Shown here piece after piece: positions 40,132 through 49,285 of a DNA stretch of 64,000 nt. The notes under the pieces were generated by a model. The model had not been told where the DNA came from. It worked only from the letters and a program-made list of their open reading frames with translations, and did not search any database. Each line of letters opens with the position of its first letter. Position 1 is the stretch's first letter. The stretch lies in NCBI RefSeq assembly GCF_051201665.1, contig NZ_CP179210.1, forward strand, positions 3,968,001 through 4,032,000, in the 5' to 3' direction. The position numbers and the translations under genes are program-made. The stretch comes from Psychrobium sp051201665 (GTDB taxonomy: Bacteria; Pseudomonadota; Gammaproteobacteria; Enterobacterales; Psychrobiaceae).

Positions 40132-40794
40132 ATGAAAAATACTCCGATATATATAGTTTCAACCGTTTCTGATAGTGCATTATCAAAATTAACTTTGATT
40201 TTGCAAACATTAGATTTAAAAATCGTTTCCACCCAAGTTGACCAAGTTAATCAACTTCCTGATGGAATAGTGTTATTGGATTCTAGAACTTTAGATATCG
40301 ACCAACACGGTATTCCAAAGCAAATTAATGATGTTAGTCGTAAGCATCAACTTGCACTCATTAATGTGCCGAAAGATTCAGTCAATGAATATATTTGTGT
40401 TCAAATGGGTATTAAAGCTGCTTTTTACACAGATATCGAAACAGACCAATTATTGAAAGGTTTACGCTGTTTAATGAATGGCGAATGGTGGTTCTCTCGT
40501 AAAGTATTAAGCCAAACGCTAGCAAGTTTATTTGAAAATATGCCAACAAGCATGCAAGCATCAATGACACCGACGCAACCTCTCGCCGCAGGCCTAACTA
40601 AGCGTGAAAAGACAATCATTAAACTGGTTTGTCAGGGTGCTAAAAATCAAGAAGTTGCTGATTCACTCAATATCAGCCCGCACACAGTAAAAACTCATTT
40701 GTATTCAATTTTCAGAAAAACCGAGTGTCGTAATCGTGTTGAACTGCTTAATTGGGCGAAGCAACATACATTAACTTACCAACTAATGGTGTAG
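40132..40794 (+). CDS. CsgD/VpsT-like LuxR-family transcription regulator
   Basis: A 221-residue regulator with a receiver-like N-terminal domain and a C-terminal LuxR-type HTH (LTKREKTIIKLVCQGAKNQE, about 157-176; then VADSLNISPHTVKTHLYSIF). Before the HTH, GEWWFSRKVLSQ contains the W[FLM][TS]R motif that binds c-di-GMP in VpsT. Canonical receiver acidic residues are not obvious, fitting a phosphorylation-independent member. The start at 40132 has AAGG five bases upstream; ATG 40129 and TTG 40111 are in-frame alternatives. Control of biofilm genes by c-di-GMP is inferred. Confidence 0.78.
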   Translation: MKNTPIYIVSTVSDSALSKLTLILQTLDLKIVSTQVDQVNQLPDGIVLLDSRTLDIDQHGIPKQINDVSRKHQLALINVPKDSVNEYICVQMGIKAAFYTDIETDQLLKGLRCLMNGEWWFSRKVLSQTLASLFENMPTSMQASMTPTQPLAAGLTKREKTIIKLVCQGAKNQEVADSLNISPHTVKTHLYSIFRKTECRNRVELLNWAKQHTLTYQLMV

Positions 40795-40858
40795 TGAAAA
40801 TAACGAATATCAGCTCCTTGTTACCCTTAGCGTTACTGGAAACCATTTGTACTGAACA

Positions 40859-40888
40859 TAAAAAAAGCTGCTTTGAGCAGCTTTTTTA
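40859..40888. terminator. Bidirectional terminator, regulator / trpS
   Basis: AAAAAAGCTGCT and AGCAGCTTTTTT form a hairpin with T-runs on both strands, between two convergent genes. Confidence 0.9.
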
Positions 40889-40914
40889 TTACCTATAAAA
40901 CACAATAAAGGTGA

Positions 40915-41916
40915 TTAAACTGAAATCAACCCTAACGCATCTTTCGCTTTATCTAGAGTAACGGCCGCTTTTTCAGAAGCTCGTTCAGCAGCATCTTTCA
41001 TAATATTTAATAATGCGCCTTCATCTTTACGCAGCTCGAAATAGCGTTGTTGAAGTGGTTCTATCACCGATAATACAGCGTCTGCTGTATCTTTTTTCAA
41101 GTGACCATACATTTTGTCTTCATATTCTGGTACAAGATCATCAATAGCGCGACCAGTCATACAAGACATTAAAGTTAGCAGATTGGATACGCCTGGCTTT
41201 TCATCATTATCAAAGTAAATCCGAGCCTGTTCATCAGAGTCAGTCACCGCACGTTTTAATTTCTTCTCAATTTTCTTAGGCTCATCTAACAGCATAATAA
41301 AGTTGTTAACGTTATCATCTGACTTAGACATTTTCTTCAGAGGATCTTGCAGGCTCATTACACGCGCACCAACTTTAGGAATAAACGGCGCTGGTAACTT
41401 AAAAACTTCGCCATATAAATTATTAAAGCGTGTTGCGATATCACGTGTTAGCTCAAGGTGCTGCTTTTGGTCTTCGCCAACAGGCACACTATCGGCTTGA
41501 TACAGCAAGATATCAGCAGCTTGAAGTACTGGATAGCCAAATAATCCAACATTGACATTTTGAGCGTGACGAGAAGATTTATCTTTAAACTGCGTCATTC
41601 GGTTTAGCTCACCCATTTGGGCGTAACAATTTAAAATCCAACCTAGTTGAGCATGTTCAGGAACTTGCGATTGCGTAAAAATAGTGCTTTTTTTAGGATC
41701 TAAACCACAGGCAATATACATCGCTAGACACTCCAATACGCGCTCTCGCATTACCGCCGGATCTTGACGAACAGTAATGGTGTGTAAATCAGCTAACATA
41801 AAGAAACAATCATTGTTTTCTTGCATCGGTAGCCATTGGTTAATAGCACCAATGTAATTACCGATCGTTAAACCGCCAGACGGTTGAATCCCACTTAATA
41901 CCACAGGTTTTGACAT
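40915..41916 (-). CDS. trpS: Tryptophanyl-tRNA synthetase
   Basis: Charges tRNA-Trp. The 333-residue class I synthetase has the HIGH-like motif PSGGLTIGNYIGA (about 12-24) and the KMSKS motif KKMSKSDDN (about 193-201). Length is typical of the short bacterial form. It starts 17 bp after rpe on the same strand. The gph gene that often lies between rpe and trpS is missing here. Confidence 0.97.
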   Translation of the reverse strand: MSKPVVLSGIQPSGGLTIGNYIGAINQWLPMQENNDCFFMLADLHTITVRQDPAVMRERVLECLAMYIACGLDPKKSTIFTQSQVPEHAQLGWILNCYAQMGELNRMTQFKDKSSRHAQNVNVGLFGYPVLQAADILLYQADSVPVGEDQKQHLELTRDIATRFNNLYGEVFKLPAPFIPKVGARVMSLQDPLKKMSKSDDNVNNFIMLLDEPKKIEKKLKRAVTDSDEQARIYFDNDEKPGVSNLLTLMSCMTGRAIDDLVPEYEDKMYGHLKKDTADAVLSVIEPLQQRYFELRKDEGALLNIMKDAAERASEKAAVTLDKAKDALGLISV

Positions 41917-41933
41917 GATTATTTCTCTTTATG

Positions 41934-42614
41934 TTATTTACTGTTGTTACAATTTTTTAATTCAAGGCGCATTTCATCAATGACAGTCTTATAATCAGGC
42001 TGATTAAATATAGCCGAACCAGCGACAAACATGTCAGCACCGGCGGCAGCAATCTCACCAATATTATCTACTTTGACACCACCATCAACTTCTAGGCGAA
42101 TATCATAACCGCTGTCATCAATTAATTGGCGAACTTGGCGCAATTTATCTAACGTTGATGGAATGAAACTTTGACCACCGAACCCTGGGTTAACTGACAT
42201 TAGCAAAATAACATCAAGCTTATCCATAATATATTCTAAACAAGTTAAGGGCGTCGCAGGGTTTAACACAACACCCGCCTGACAACCGTTATCTTTAATG
42301 AGCTGCAATGTTCTATCAAGGTGCTGAGTGGCTTCCGGATGAAAAGTAATAATTGAAGCCCCCGCTTTAGCGAACTGCGGTACCAAGGAATCGACCGGCG
42401 ATACCATTAAATGTACATCTATAGGTGCTTTTATCCCGTAATCACGTAATGCCTGACAAATTGCCGGGCCAAATGATAATGCGGGTACATAATGATTATC
42501 CATCACATCAAAGTGAACAACATCGGCGCCGCTTGTTAAAACACGATCCACATCTTCGCCTAGGCGGGCAAAGTCAGCAGATAAAATCGATGGAGCAATT
42601 AAAAAATCTTTCAT
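41934..42614 (-). CDS. rpe: Ribulose-phosphate 3-epimerase
   Basis: Interconverts ribulose-5-phosphate and xylulose-5-phosphate in the pentose phosphate pathway. The 226-residue TIM-barrel protein has IAPSILSADFARLGED (about 6-21), the metal site HFDVMDNHYVP (about 34-44), NPGFGGQ (about 142-148) and EVDGGV (about 175-180). It forms a unit with trpS. Confidence 0.96.
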   Translation of the reverse strand: MKDFLIAPSILSADFARLGEDVDRVLTSGADVVHFDVMDNHYVPALSFGPAICQALRDYGIKAPIDVHLMVSPVDSLVPQFAKAGASIITFHPEATQHLDRTLQLIKDNGCQAGVVLNPATPLTCLEYIMDKLDVILLMSVNPGFGGQSFIPSTLDKLRQVRQLIDDSGYDIRLEVDGGVKVDNIGEIAAAGADMFVAGSAIFNQPDYKTVIDEMRLELKNCNNSK

Positions 42615-42680
42615 TACGCAATCTCATACCAAGAATTGAAAGCGCAATAATACAGGAGTGAAGCTTAGGGGTGAAGTGAT

Positions 42681-42708
42681 AATATGGCGGCATATCTGTC
42701 GCCATATT
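42681..42708 (-). terminator. Hairpin after the porin gene
   Basis: AATATGGCG and CGCCATATT form a perfect 9-bp stem with a 10-nt loop just past the porin stop. No U-run follows, so termination is uncertain. Confidence 0.4.
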
Positions 42709-42717
42709 AATTAGTGT

Positions 42718-43365
42718 TTAGAGATCGAAATCAATTGAATAACTTATTGCAACTTTCATATCATCACCGCTGTTATCGGTATCTGATATTGCAAAAGTAA
42801 ATCCATTTTTACTTAAGCTCACGCCATAATCACTATAATCTCCACCGGCATCAAAGCTTGAAGAACCATAATGAAAGCCCAACTCTAAACCTTCACTTAC
42901 TTCAAATGCCATGTCGACGAATATGTAATCATCGTCACCAAAGTCACCACCCGCATCAGAGTCAGCTAATACGTTATAGCCAACAGTTAAAAATTCCCAA
43001 TTCACGCTCGCGTACACTTCTGAAAAATCAAGATCATCGCCTGCTGGGTAGCCGTAATTTAAAAAACCGACATCAAATGCAAATTCGCCGACTTCGAAAC
43101 CATAGCCTGCATATAAATCCAATTCTGAATTTGCAGTGCCGTATTTTACATTCGACGCCCATGCACCGACATAAAATCCTGATTTGGCGTTAAAATCGAT
43201 GCCACCAGAAACAGCGGCTTGATCATCGGTTTGCGTAACGCCACGCCAAATATAATTATTGGTTACTGCTGCGTTTGCTGATAAGCCTTCAACAGCGTGA
43301 GATGAGGTGGTAAATAATCCTGTTGCTAACGCCACAGCGCTAAGCATTAAAACGGTTTTCTTCAT
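42718..43365 (-). CDS. TorF family putative porin
   Basis: A 215-residue outer-membrane beta-barrel candidate. It has a signal peptide ending SSHA (about 1-24), the family N-terminal pattern SANAAVTNNYIWRGVTQTDD, alternating amphipathic strands, and an aromatic/acidic C-terminal strand ending DFDL. It is acidic, as is common for marine porins. Transport specificity is unknown. It is a single gene with its own AT-rich upstream region. Confidence 0.83.
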   Translation of the reverse strand: MKKTVLMLSAVALATGLFTTSSHAVEGLSANAAVTNNYIWRGVTQTDDQAAVSGGIDFNAKSGFYVGAWASNVKYGTANSELDLYAGYGFEVGEFAFDVGFLNYGYPAGDDLDFSEVYASVNWEFLTVGYNVLADSDAGGDFGDDDYIFVDMAFEVSEGLELGFHYGSSSFDAGGDYSDYGVSLSKNGFTFAISDTDNSGDDMKVAISYSIDFDL

Positions 43366-43694
43366 GGAGAGTCCTTATTAATAATTGATATATTTTTGTA
43401 AAGCACTAACTAGACCAAATTTATTATTGATTGATTTTAATGAAGATTAAAAGCATTTATTAAAAATGAAATCATATTTTTGCACTATTTTCGAGCAATA
43501 TACAACCATTTTGGTGCATCAAGTCACTGTTTTAAAAATAGTTAATTAACTTATTAGTTCAGCCGATTTATAATCGCTAATTAGCAATTTTTTTTGATAG
43601 TTACATCGATTGGCGTTAAAGTCATTGTTATCGATAGATAAATCACCACTTATCGGCTACTATTCAATAACGCTTAATAATGTAAAGAGGACTT
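43366..43694. other. Divergent gap between porin and crp
   Basis: About 330 AT-rich bases that must hold the promoters of the porin (minus) and crp (plus). No confident -35/-10 pair, operator or RNA gene is seen. Confidence 0.5.
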
Positions 43695-44330
43695 ATGTCA
43701 ATTATCCAAAAGCCGCAGCAAGATCCTGTTATAGATTGGTTTTTATCGCAGTGTCATTTACATAAGTACCCAAAGAAAAGTACGTTGATTCATCGCGGCG
43801 ATGTTGCAGATACGCTTTATTACATTATTGACGGCTCAGTGGCAGTACTTATAAAAGATGAACAAGGTAAAGAGATGATCTTATCTTATTTGTCTAAAGG
43901 TGATTTTGTTGGTGAACTTGCATTATTTGAAGATGAGCCTGAGCGTACTGCATGGGTTAAAACTCGTGAATCATGTACGATTGCTGAGATTTCATTTACT
44001 CGCTTTAAACAGTTAGTGCAAACTAACCCAGAAATCCTGATGAAGTTATCTAAGCAGATGGCTGATCGTTTACAAAGTACCAGTGAAAAAGTTGGGGATT
44101 TAGCGTTCTTAGACGTTACTGGTCGTATTGCGCAAACATTACTGAATTTATGTAAACAGCCAGATGCGATGACTCACCCTGACGGCATGCAAATAAAGAT
44201 CACTCGTCAAGAAATTGGTCAAATTGTCAGTTGTTCTCGTGAGACCGTTGGCCGTGTATTGAAATTACTTGAAGAGCAAGAGCTCATTTCTGCACACGGC
44301 AAGACCATCGTAGTATTTGGCACTCGCTAA
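43695..44330 (+). CDS. crp: cAMP receptor protein CRP
   Basis: The global cAMP-dependent transcription regulator. The 211-residue protein aligns by eye almost throughout with E. coli CRP: cAMP pocket GDFVGELALFEDEPERTAW (about 72-90), and HTH ITRQEIGQIVSCSRETVGRV (about 167-186). Recognition-helix residues Arg, Glu and Arg (CSRETVGR) are conserved. It is monocistronic, with AGAGG upstream of the ATG and a terminator downstream. Confidence 0.97.
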   Translation: MSIIQKPQQDPVIDWFLSQCHLHKYPKKSTLIHRGDVADTLYYIIDGSVAVLIKDEQGKEMILSYLSKGDFVGELALFEDEPERTAWVKTRESCTIAEISFTRFKQLVQTNPEILMKLSKQMADRLQSTSEKVGDLAFLDVTGRIAQTLLNLCKQPDAMTHPDGMQIKITRQEIGQIVSCSRETVGRVLKLLEEQELISAHGKTIVVFGTR

Positions 44331-44354
44331 CAACACGATACATATAAATTGATA

Positions 44355-44386
44355 AACGCGATCTGGATTCCAGGTCGCGTTTTTTT
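44355..44386 (+). terminator. Terminator after crp
   Basis: ACGCGA-T-CTGG pairs with CCAG-G-TCGCGT, followed by seven T. Confidence 0.88.
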
Positions 44387-44394
44387 ATGTCTAA

Positions 44395-44551
44395 TACCAA
44401 TTGCATTAAGTAAGTGATCTTGTTGTGCGTAGAGAAAATCAGCTAAAACAAGGCGCTCGATTGACTAATAGCTGGCTATTAGGATTGAGAGCAACGCCAT
44501 TTTAGTTAATTTTAACAAGTACAAGTGGGCAAATATTTAATGCAATTGGTA
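44395..44551 (-). repeat. 157-bp palindromic repeat, copy 3 (reverse)
   Basis: Full copy with perfect ends TACCAATTGCATTAA and TTAATGCAATTGGTA, inverted relative to copies 1, 2 and 5. It begins 9 bp after the crp terminator. Confidence 0.93.
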
Positions 44552-44689
44552 TCAGATATTCCTTTTAAAAGACTACACCTTCGCACATTCATCAGTTATC
44601 CGTTTCAAGATCCCTTAAAAAGTGTCAAATTTTTGAGTAGATACTCTATACGAATTGAATTTGTGCTGTTAGTATCGATTCTAACAAAT

Positions 44690-44711
44690 GTTTCAAACAA
44701 GCGTTTTGAAA
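44690..44711. promoter_or_regulatory. Palindrome upstream of acyl-CoA dehydrogenase
   Basis: GTTTCAAAC-AAGC-GTTTTGAAA is an imperfect inverted repeat 40 bp before the gene. It resembles operators of TetR-type fatty-acid regulators such as PsrA in general form; this assignment is inference only. Confidence 0.35.
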
Positions 44712-44749
44712 TAAACTCTAATGATAATAACAATTAATTTGAGGTGAGC

Positions 44750-46552
44750 ATGCCTGATTATAAAGCCCCACTAAAAGACATCGAATTTGTAATGAACGAC
44801 GTCTTAGATTTCGAAAATCACTACGCCAACTTGCCAAGCGGTGAAGAAGCGTCGCCTGATTTAGTCAACGCAATTCTAGTTGAAGCCGCTAAATTTTCAG
44901 AAGAAGTACTTGCACCACTTAATCAAATTGGTGACCAACAAGGGTGTACCCGACAAGACGATGGCAGTGTAACAACACCAGAAGGTTTTAAAGAAGCATA
45001 TCAACAGTATGTCGAAGGCGGTTGGCCATCACTAGCACATGATCCTGAATTCGGCGGCCAAGGTCTTCCTGAATCGTTAAGTTCAGTGATCAGCGAAATG
45101 GTTGGTACTGCTAATTGGTCATGGGGCATGTATCCAGGGCTAAGCCACGGTTGTATGAACACATTAACAAGCCATGGTACAGACGAGCAAAAATCAGCCT
45201 ATCTGCCAAAATTAATTAGCGGCGAATGGACAGGCACAATGTGTCTGACAGAACCACACGCAGGCACTGATTTAGGCCTACTACGTACAAAAGCAGAACC
45301 AAATGAAGACGGTAGCTTCAATATTACAGGTACTAAAATCTTTATTTCTTCTGGTGAACACGATATGGCAGAAAATATTATTCATATTGTATTAGCTCGT
45401 CTACCAGGGGCCCCTGAAGGTACTAAAGGCATCTCATTATTTATCGTACCTAAATTTAACCTTGACGCTCAAGGTAACATTACGGACAAAAACAACGTAA
45501 GTTGTGGCTCACTTGAACACAAAATGGGTATTCACGGCAACGCGACGTGTGTCATGAATTTCGATGGCGCTAAAGGCTACTTAATTGGCGCAGAAAACCG
45601 TGGTCTCAACTGTATGTTTACCTTTATGAATAGTGCACGTATTGGCACAGCAATCCAAGGTTTGACCGCTGCTGAAGCTTCATTTCAAGGTGCCGTAGCT
45701 TACGCTAAAGACCGCCTACAGATGCGTTCACTTAGCGGCGCTAAAAACCCACAAGGTGCGGCTGATCCAATCATTGTTCACCCAGATGTGCGTCGTATGC
45801 TACTTACTCAAAAAGCTTTTGCCGAAGGTAATCGTGCAATGGCTTATTTTGGTGCCCAACAAAATGACTTGGCACATAGTGCAAAAACACCAGAAGAACG
45901 CAAGGCAGCCAGTGATCTTCTCTCTTTCTTAACGCCGATTATGAAAGCCTTTATGACCGAAACAGGATTCGAAGCGGCCAATCATGGTGTCCAAGTCTTT
46001 GGTGGTCATGGTTTCATTCAGGAATGGGGCATGGAACAAATTGTTCGTGATACTCGAATATCAATGCTTTACGAAGGAACAACAGGGGTACAAGCGCTAG
46101 ACTTATTGGGCCGTAAGGTACTAATGACTCAAGGTGAACTACTGAAAAACTTCACTAAGATTGTGCACCAATTTGTTAAAGCTGAAACTGAAACACCTGA
46201 CATGGCACAATTTACCAAACCACTCGCTGATCTCAATAAGCAATGGGGTGAAATTACGATGGAAATTGGCATGAAAGCAATGCAAAACCAAGACGAAGTT
46301 GGTGCAGCATCAGTTGATTATTTAATGTATTCAGGCTACGTGTCTCTCGCTTATTTTTGGGCTAAGTCAGCTAAAGCTGCATTAGAAAAACTAGCTTCAG
46401 GAGAAGGCGATCAAGCTTTCTATCAGGCAAAATTTGATACTGCCAAATTTTACTTTGCACGTATTTTACCACGCACATTGTCCCATGTAGAAATGATCAA
46501 AGCTGGCAACAACACGTTAGCTGCGATTGATAGCGAACACTTCGTTTTCTAA
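44750..46552 (+). CDS. Acyl-CoA dehydrogenase (DmdC/FadE5-like, 600 aa)
   Basis: A predicted FAD-dependent acyl-CoA dehydrogenase of the large, about 600-residue class. It has the N-terminal extension domain, the mid domain with MCLTEPHAGTDLGLLRTKAE (about 162-181), the C-terminal domain with FGGHGFIQEWGMEQIVRDTR (about 417-436), then YEGTTGVQALDLLGRK and an extra C-terminal domain. Close families include DmdC (methylmercaptopropionyl-CoA dehydrogenase) and FadE5-type enzymes, and sequence alone does not fix the substrate. ATG 44750 follows GAGG; GTG 44744 overlaps that site. Confidence 0.88.
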   Translation: MPDYKAPLKDIEFVMNDVLDFENHYANLPSGEEASPDLVNAILVEAAKFSEEVLAPLNQIGDQQGCTRQDDGSVTTPEGFKEAYQQYVEGGWPSLAHDPEFGGQGLPESLSSVISEMVGTANWSWGMYPGLSHGCMNTLTSHGTDEQKSAYLPKLISGEWTGTMCLTEPHAGTDLGLLRTKAEPNEDGSFNITGTKIFISSGEHDMAENIIHIVLARLPGAPEGTKGISLFIVPKFNLDAQGNITDKNNVSCGSLEHKMGIHGNATCVMNFDGAKGYLIGAENRGLNCMFTFMNSARIGTAIQGLTAAEASFQGAVAYAKDRLQMRSLSGAKNPQGAADPIIVHPDVRRMLLTQKAFAEGNRAMAYFGAQQNDLAHSAKTPEERKAASDLLSFLTPIMKAFMTETGFEAANHGVQVFGGHGFIQEWGMEQIVRDTRISMLYEGTTGVQALDLLGRKVLMTQGELLKNFTKIVHQFVKAETETPDMAQFTKPLADLNKQWGEITMEIGMKAMQNQDEVGAASVDYLMYSGYVSLAYFWAKSAKAALEKLASGEGDQAFYQAKFDTAKFYFARILPRTLSHVEMIKAGNNTLAAIDSEHFVF

Positions 46553-46569
46553 GCTTGACAATATTTTTT

Positions 46570-46596
46570 AAAGCCTCTTTTTAAAGAGGCTTTTTT
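46570..46596 (+). terminator. Terminator after acyl-CoA dehydrogenase
   Basis: AAAGCCTCTTT and AAAGAGGCTTT form an 11-bp stem with a TT loop, followed by a T-run. Confidence 0.9.
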
Positions 46597-46907
46597 ACGC
46601 CCAGTTCAGCACTTTATTCCTATCAACAGCATTAAATCATCTCCTTTATAATTACTTGAATTAATAACAAACCAAACCTTCAACCACTTGAAATAATATA
46701 ATTTTTTTAAATTTAATCAAAAATTATCTCTACTCAATTCCTATATCATTTTCATTATAAAAATATTGTAATCTAGTAATATATTAGCTACTTTTAATGA
46801 TAAGACGATCACATTTTAGCCATAATACGAAATGTTTGTATTATAAATAAAGGGTGTGTACGCAAGGAAACCTATTGTTGTAATGAATTAAATTGAAGGA
46901 TTGCACT
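46597..46907. other. AT-rich region upstream of the chemoreceptor
   Basis: About 310 very AT-rich bases without an ORF. Promoter-like A/T runs are abundant, but no single convincing promoter or operator can be chosen. Confidence 0.5.
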
Positions 46908-49232
46908 ATGAATTTAAAGACCAAAATATTAATTGGTGCCGCCTTGCTGGTCGCATTGCCCATTATTATTTCCTCTGTCGTACTTGGCTATAACGCATCA
47001 ACAAGCGCATACAACGCACTAGAAGACTCTAGTAAGTCACGATTAACAGCAGTTAGAGATATCACCAAAGGGCGAATTGAAGATTATTTAAGTACATTGA
47101 ATAAGCAAGTAAAAACCTTCTCTAACGACCGTATGATAATTGATGCAATGAAAGGCTTTACAAGCGCCTATAACTCATACCCTCAACAAAGTCCTCAATC
47201 TATCGCAATCGCTAAAGAAGAGTTAAGAACCTATTATAAGACGCAGTTTAATCCTACCTATCAATCTCAAAACAATGGTAATTCAGCGAATATCGATCAG
47301 TGGCTAGCTAATCTATCCGATTCAGCAATCCTATTACAGCACAAATTGATTCAAGAGAATTCTAATCCCATCGGTGAAAAGCACCTGCAAGATTCGCTAT
47401 ACGATAATAGTGATTACGACACAGCACACAGTCTTTACCATCCATCGATTAAAGACTATTTAGAACAGTTTGAATATTATGATATTTTTCTCGTTGATAG
47501 CCAAACAGGCAACATCGTATATTCAGTATTTAAAGAATTAGATTTTGCAACGTCTCTAACACAAGGCTCATTTGCCAATTCTGGTATCGCTAAAGTCTTT
47601 AGCAAAACTAATGCACTATCAGATAACCAAGTATCAGTCTTCGAAGACTTTGCAGGTTATGCTCCTTCGTACGAATCACCAGCAGCATTCATTGCATCGC
47701 CGATATTTGTTCAAGGTGAAAAGATCGGTGTATTAATATTTCAAATGCCAATCGGTAAACTTAATGAAGTAATGACTCACAACAATGATTGGGCTAATGC
47801 AGGATTAGGCAATTCTGGTGAAACTTATCTGGTAGGCACAGATAATACATTACGTTCACAAAGTCGTTTTCTCATTGAAGATAAAGCAGGTTACTTAAAG
47901 GCAATTCAGTCTTCTGGCATACCGAAAAATGTTGTTAGTACTATAAGAGATAAAGAAACAGCAATTAGTCTTCAACCAGTCACAACTGAAACAGCAAACA
48001 GCGCTTTACAAGGACAAAGCGGCATTAAAATCATCAATGATTATCGTGACGTTTCGGTATTATCTGCATACGCTCCTATTTCATTTAATGGATTAACTTG
48101 GGGAATTCTAGCTGAATTGGATGAATCAGAAGCATTCAAAGAGGCACAAGCCATGAGTACAACTATTAAAATTTATGCCGTTGTCATAGGCTCAGTTCTA
48201 ATCATCACCAGTGTTATTGCAGGATGGTATTTTGCGACATCGATAAGTGAACCCATCGTCAAGTTAAGCGATAGTATCAGTGAAATCGAAGACACTTCAG
48301 ATCTTACCTATCGTCTTAAAGCCATTACCACTGACGAAATAGGTTCAGCATCTCACGCATTGAACTCCATGCTAACCAAATTTCATGATGGGATTACTAA
48401 GGTATCTGACAACGCCAATCTGATTGCTACTGCTGCCGAGAAAACCTCAGTAATCACAAAGCAAAACAGTAATTTATTAGACGAACAACAAAATAAAACA
48501 ACTCAAGTTGCTACGGCAATGGAGCAAATGACGATTACGATGGAATCAGTAGCACAAAACCTTAATGACACCGTTGATGCCGTTAAAACCGTTGATGAGC
48601 AGAGTAATCAAGGTCACGCGACAATGCAAAGTACCATTAGCTCAGTAACATTGTTAGCGAGCCAAATTGAGCAGGCATCACAGGTTATTCGAGATTTTGA
48701 GAACCACAGTAGCGAAATTGTTGCCGTATTAGATGTTATCAAAGGTGTTGCAGAGCAAACTAACCTACTAGCATTAAATGCAGCAATCGAAGCAGCTCGT
48801 GCTGGAGAACAAGGCCGTGGCTTTGCCGTCGTTGCCGATGAAGTTCGTGCCTTGGCTGGCCGTACACAAACATCAACAAGTGAAATTGGTACCGTCATTG
48901 AAAAGCTAACGGCAAGTGCAGAACAAGCTGTTGGAGCCATGGAGCAAAGCCAAACACTTACCAAGGATGTCGTTGAGCAATCATCAACTGCCGAGCAGGC
49001 ATTTTCCGAAGTATCAAATTCAATTGCATCGATCGCCGAGATGAATACTCAAATAGCGAGCGCCGTTGAAGAGCAACGTGCTACATCCGTCGATATTAAT
49101 CAAAACATAAACTCAATTTCAAACATCAGTATGGAAAGTGCAAAAGGGTCAACGCAAACGGCTGCGGCGTCCGTCGAGCTAGCAGACTTAGCCCTAATGC
49201 TTCGTAATTTAGTTGCTGAGTTTAAAGTTTAA
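46908..49232 (+). CDS. Methyl-accepting chemotaxis protein, Cache type
   Basis: A transmembrane chemoreceptor of 774 residues from ATG 46908 (AAGGA upstream; an in-frame TTG lies 5 codons earlier). Order: TM1 (about 8-29), a long periplasmic dCache-like sensor domain (about 35-415), TM2 (about 422-446), HAMP, then the cytoplasmic signalling domain with the hairpin tip VIKGVAEQTNLLALNAAIEA and ARAGEQGRGFAVVADEVRAL. Its ligand is unknown. It is monocistronic. Confidence 0.93.
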   Translation: MNLKTKILIGAALLVALPIIISSVVLGYNASTSAYNALEDSSKSRLTAVRDITKGRIEDYLSTLNKQVKTFSNDRMIIDAMKGFTSAYNSYPQQSPQSIAIAKEELRTYYKTQFNPTYQSQNNGNSANIDQWLANLSDSAILLQHKLIQENSNPIGEKHLQDSLYDNSDYDTAHSLYHPSIKDYLEQFEYYDIFLVDSQTGNIVYSVFKELDFATSLTQGSFANSGIAKVFSKTNALSDNQVSVFEDFAGYAPSYESPAAFIASPIFVQGEKIGVLIFQMPIGKLNEVMTHNNDWANAGLGNSGETYLVGTDNTLRSQSRFLIEDKAGYLKAIQSSGIPKNVVSTIRDKETAISLQPVTTETANSALQGQSGIKIINDYRDVSVLSAYAPISFNGLTWGILAELDESEAFKEAQAMSTTIKIYAVVIGSVLIITSVIAGWYFATSISEPIVKLSDSISEIEDTSDLTYRLKAITTDEIGSASHALNSMLTKFHDGITKVSDNANLIATAAEKTSVITKQNSNLLDEQQNKTTQVATAMEQMTITMESVAQNLNDTVDAVKTVDEQSNQGHATMQSTISSVTLLASQIEQASQVIRDFENHSSEIVAVLDVIKGVAEQTNLLALNAAIEAARAGEQGRGFAVVADEVRALAGRTQTSTSEIGTVIEKLTASAEQAVGAMEQSQTLTKDVVEQSSTAEQAFSEVSNSIASIAEMNTQIASAVEEQRATSVDINQNINSISNISMESAKGSTQTAAASVELADLALMLRNLVAEFKV

Positions 49233-49248
49233 CGCATTCCTATAAACA

Positions 49249-49285
49249 AAGGTCTACGGAGTATAAACTACGTAGGCTTTTTTAT
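49249..49285 (+). terminator. Terminator after the chemoreceptor
   Basis: GTCTACG pairs with CGTAGGC (one wobble), followed by six T. It overlaps the 3' end of the convergent methyltransferase gene. Confidence 0.65.

Noticed and set aside
44525..44737. Plus-strand frame beginning MGKYLMQL before the acyl-CoA dehydrogenase
   Set aside because: It also starts in the repeat end; AT-rich composition, no ribosome site and no recognisable domain.
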